Positions 61,970 through 64,000 of a DNA stretch of 64,000 nt are shown here, in pieces; position 1 is the first letter of the stretch, and every line of letters begins with the position of its first letter. Source of the DNA: Mucilaginibacter kameinonensis. GTDB taxonomy: Bacteria > Bacteroidota > Bacteroidia > Sphingobacteriales > Sphingobacteriaceae. A program made the position numbers and the translations under genes. The notes below the pieces were generated by a model. The model was not told where the DNA came from and did not search any database. It saw only the letters and a list, made by a program, of their open reading frames with translations. The stretch covers positions 868,001 through 932,000 of the forward strand of contig NZ_RCWZ01000004.1 of the NCBI RefSeq assembly GCF_003675385.1, read 5' to 3'.

Positions 61970-62247
61970 AGCTGCAGTTTTGTTTGTTTAATTTCCTGCA
62001 AAAATGCAATCTGTTTATCATCAAGCAGCTTGTAGTCAACCTCAAGTTCGCGTAACAGTTCTGTTAAAGCAAGGATCTTACTTTCCAGGTTAGAGAAACG
62101 GTTCACTACGATCATTTTACTGCTGAGCAGCAAACATGCCCCGGTTTTAAAGTTGCCTTTTTCATAGCGTACCTTGTAACCTGCCGTTTTTAACAGCATT
62201 TCCAGTTTCTCGAGCGTATGGTTTGTTGCGGGAAGCATTAATTTCAA
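61966..62247 (-). CDS. Small conserved hypothetical protein
   Basis: A 93-aa soluble, basic protein: an N-terminal helix (TNHTLEKLEMLLKTAGYKVRYEKGNF), a strand-rich middle (GACLLLSSKMIVVNRFS) and a C-terminal helix (ESKILALTELLRELEVDYKLLDDKQIAFLQEIKQ). It looks like a compact conserved domain. Its stop overlaps the PhnP-like MBL start by 4 bases, implying a joint role. No named family is recognised. Confidence 0.65.
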   Translation of the reverse strand: MKLMLPATNHTLEKLEMLLKTAGYKVRYEKGNFKTGACLLLSSKMIVVNRFSNLESKILALTELLRELEVDYKLLDDKQIAFLQEIKQTKLQL

Positions 62248-62355
62248 AAGTAGTAAAAACAGGGGTATTTAAAGTACCCAAATTGGCATTTGCATGTCAC
62301 ATTTGCTAATTAAATTTCTATTTTTATTTACCTTTTATATCCTAAAACTATCCAG

Positions 62356-63417
62356 ATGAAGAACTTACTGCTCACCACAGCCGGTATTGTTTTTAGTATT
62401 GCCGTTTACGCCCAGCAAACAAAAACCTATGCCGAAAAGCTTGGCTGGCCCAAAGGCGCCCGTGTAATTATTTTGCATGTTGATGATGCAGGCATGTCGC
62501 ATGAATCAAATAAGGGCGTTGAAAAAGCCATTGGTGAAGGTGTAGCTACATCAACCAGTGTGATGATGCCCTGCCCCTGGGTGCCCGATTTTAAACATTA
62601 TATGGATCAACACCCCGGCATAGATGCCGGCCTGCATTTAACCCTAACTTCCGAATGGCAAAATTGCCGCTGGGGACCACTTTCCGGTAAAGCCGCGGTG
62701 CCCGGACTGGTGGATAAAGAGGGGGCTTTCTGGCCGGGAGTTGCCGCCGTATATTTCCGTGCTACCGCAGATGAAATTGATAAGGAAATACGTGCCCAGC
62801 TTGACCGCGCCTTAACCATGGGCTTTACGCCAACACATCTCGACTCGCACATGGGAACATTGTTTGCCAAGCCTGCTTTTCTTGAAAAATACATAAACCT
62901 GGGCATCGAAAAAAAGATACCGATAATGCTGCCCGGCGGCGAAGATCTTTTTTACCGGGCCGAAGCTAAAAACGCTACCATTGCCCAGCTTAAAAAAGAT
63001 GGTAAATACACCGAGGGCATGACCATTCCTGAACCGGCAGAGCTGGCTAAAGTACGTGAGCTTGGCGAACTGGCCTGGAAAGGCGGTCTCCCCGTATTAG
63101 ACGATCTTGATAATTCAAGCTACGACTGGGTTATGCCCGATATTGATAAGGCTACCGACAAAGAGCTACAAAAATGGTACACCGACCATTATATTGAAAA
63201 CTTCGACCGTTTTTCGCCGGGCTTAACCATGGTGTTGATGCATTGCACCAATCCATCACCCGAATTTAAAAACATCTGCAACGAAGGCCAGAAACGAAAA
63301 GGCGACCTGCTGGCCATGACCGATCCGCGGTTGAAAGCTTACCTGAAACAAAAAGGGTTTATTTTAACTACTTGGAAAGAGGTAATGGAACGGCGGGTTA
63401 AGGTGGGAAATGAGTAA
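62356..63417 (+). CDS. Secreted ChbG/YdjC-like polysaccharide deacetylase
   Basis: 353 aa with a signal peptide ending VYAQ. The YdjC-like metal site is LHVDDAGMSHESN (Asp43, Asp44) and GLHLTLTSEW (His94), followed by THLDSHMGTLF further on, the pattern of ChbG-type enzymes that deacetylate chitooligosaccharides. A ChbG role is possible; substrates other than chitobiose are equally likely. The next gene starts 10 bases downstream. Confidence 0.85.
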   Translation: MKNLLLTTAGIVFSIAVYAQQTKTYAEKLGWPKGARVIILHVDDAGMSHESNKGVEKAIGEGVATSTSVMMPCPWVPDFKHYMDQHPGIDAGLHLTLTSEWQNCRWGPLSGKAAVPGLVDKEGAFWPGVAAVYFRATADEIDKEIRAQLDRALTMGFTPTHLDSHMGTLFAKPAFLEKYINLGIEKKIPIMLPGGEDLFYRAEAKNATIAQLKKDGKYTEGMTIPEPAELAKVRELGELAWKGGLPVLDDLDNSSYDWVMPDIDKATDKELQKWYTDHYIENFDRFSPGLTMVLMHCTNPSPEFKNICNEGQKRKGDLLAMTDPRLKAYLKQKGFILTTWKEVMERRVKVGNE

Positions 63418-63426
63418 GTTTGTTTT

Positions 63427-63888
63427 ATGAGTGATGATAAATACGTTAAAGTACTATTCAGGGTTTATAGCGATATATTAGAAGAGATTACTGTAGAAAC
63501 CATGTGGACTAAAGTAATTGACGAGGTTCAAGGACTCTACGAGTTAAATAACATTCCTTTTTATCTACCCATTATAGCATCAGGCGATATCATATTTGCT
63601 GAGTTTGATGAAGATGAAAAAATGCTCACTTACCGTGAAACCCGGGAGTATTCGGGCAATTCAACTATCCACGTAATTTTGATGGATGATACCGCAGGGC
63701 TCAAAAACATTGGTAAAACATTTGAAGAACTGGGATGTAACTGGGAAGGGATGGGCAATAAATATTTTGCCATAGACGTCCCTGTTTCGGTCAATTACGT
63801 TTTAGTCAAAGCCCGCTTAGAAGAATTAAAACAGCAGGATATTATAGGTTATGCTGAATCATGTTTATCAGAAGAGCATCAATATTAA
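63427..63888 (+). CDS. DUF4265 family protein
   Basis: A 153-aa soluble acidic protein. The DUF4265 core is visible: KVLFRVYSDILEEITVETMWTKVI, then YELNNIPFYLPIIASGDIIFAEFDEDEKMLTYRETREYSGNSTIHV, and a C-terminal KYFAIDVPVSVNYVLVKARL. The family appears in diverse bacteria with no proven function. It starts 10 bases after the ChbG-like gene, so co-transcription is likely but functional linkage is not shown. Confidence 0.8.
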   Translation: MSDDKYVKVLFRVYSDILEEITVETMWTKVIDEVQGLYELNNIPFYLPIIASGDIIFAEFDEDEKMLTYRETREYSGNSTIHVILMDDTAGLKNIGKTFEELGCNWEGMGNKYFAIDVPVSVNYVLVKARLEELKQQDIIGYAESCLSEEHQY

Positions 63889-63900
63889 CTATCTGAAATT

Positions 63901-63916
63901 ACTCAATACACTGAGT
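63901..63916. promoter_or_regulatory. Operator-like palindrome, copy 1 (ACTCA...TGAGT)
   Basis: ACTCAATACACTGAGT carries the inverted arms ACTCA and TGAGT. A stronger second copy starts 22 bases later, about two helical turns. Confidence 0.4.
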
Positions 63917-63918
63917 TA

Positions 63919-63942
63919 TTTTACTCAATGTATTGAGTAAAA
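63919..63942. promoter_or_regulatory. Operator-like or terminator palindrome, copy 2
   Basis: TTTTACTCAAT, then GT, then ATTGAGTAAAA: an 11-base perfect inverted repeat, sharing ACTCAAT and ATTGAGT with copy 1. It could terminate the DUF4265 transcript or bind a regulator of a gene beyond the right edge. Confidence 0.5.
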
Positions 63943-64000
63943 TAATAACCCAACTATAATCAATTGATTTATAGCTTATTTTTAATCTACTCCACATCAC

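Overview
The window comes from a Bacteroidota chromosome, most likely Sphingobacteriaceae (Mucilaginibacter/Pedobacter-like). Evidence: repeated TAnnTTTG-type -7 promoter boxes, start codons without Shine-Dalgarno sequences, a type-B T9SS sorting domain, a DUF5686-type carboxypeptidase-like protein, a BT_3928-family DoxX protein, a PheS with the Bacteroidota four-cysteine insertion, tandem MacB/FtsX-like permeases, and intergenic regions full of dispersed imperfect palindromes. There is no prophage, IS element, CRISPR array or rRNA operon. Most genes are chromosomal housekeeping or envelope genes.

Layout. 0-10 kb: partial DUF5686 protein, kbl, a candidate small structured RNA (possibly SRP RNA), pheS, a Rieske-like lipoprotein, a TetR regulator, creD with two CTTTG-N5-CAAAG palindromes, rlmD, a PRTase and a RelE/ParE-type toxin-antitoxin pair. 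9.6-13 kb (minus strand): aroK, a lone DppB-like permease, a DoxX/BT_3928 protein and a DUF1599 protein; folP is divergent. 14-23 kb: GH3 enzyme, lptB, recJ, an MBL hydrolase, a response regulator, an ABM-domain protein and gcvP. 23-32 kb: T9SS substrate, pdxJ, deacetylase-like protein, candidate small RNA, ahcY, bactofilin with an M23 peptidase, bacilliredoxin.

32.5-42.9 kb is a four-gene array of paralogous FtsX/MacB-type permeases with no ATPase. The first gene in transcription order carries an anti-sigma-like (FecR N-terminal-like) extension. A TGGCAC box and a TGTACG-N4-CGTACA palindrome upstream suggest sigma-54-type control. 43-50 kb: sterol desaturase family protein, SGNH hydrolase, YdcF protein, nucleoside hydrolase, and an Anbu proteasome-like protease coupled to a transglutaminase. 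50-53 kb: DUF3943 outer-membrane protein, then a 730-base gap holding an intact SAM-I riboswitch with its own promoter. The only recognisable element downstream of that riboswitch is a divergent tRNA-Cys-like sequence. 53-64 kb: SDR, DUF72, NPP-type phosphodiesterase, GH5 glycanase, esterase-SGNH fusion, two tandem BLUF photoreceptors (one with the photoactive Tyr replaced by Phe), a PhnP-like MBL protein, a ChbG-like deacetylase and a DUF4265 protein.

The best candidates for undescribed biology are the SAM riboswitch reading into a tRNA-like element and antisense to the DUF3943 gene (52.07-52.38 kb), the Tyr/Phe BLUF pair (60.2-61.1 kb), the permease array with its anti-sigma-like fusion and upstream sites, and the candidate small RNA at 28.39-28.47 kb. 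Functions are assigned from recognised motifs and family knowledge only; no searches were run.
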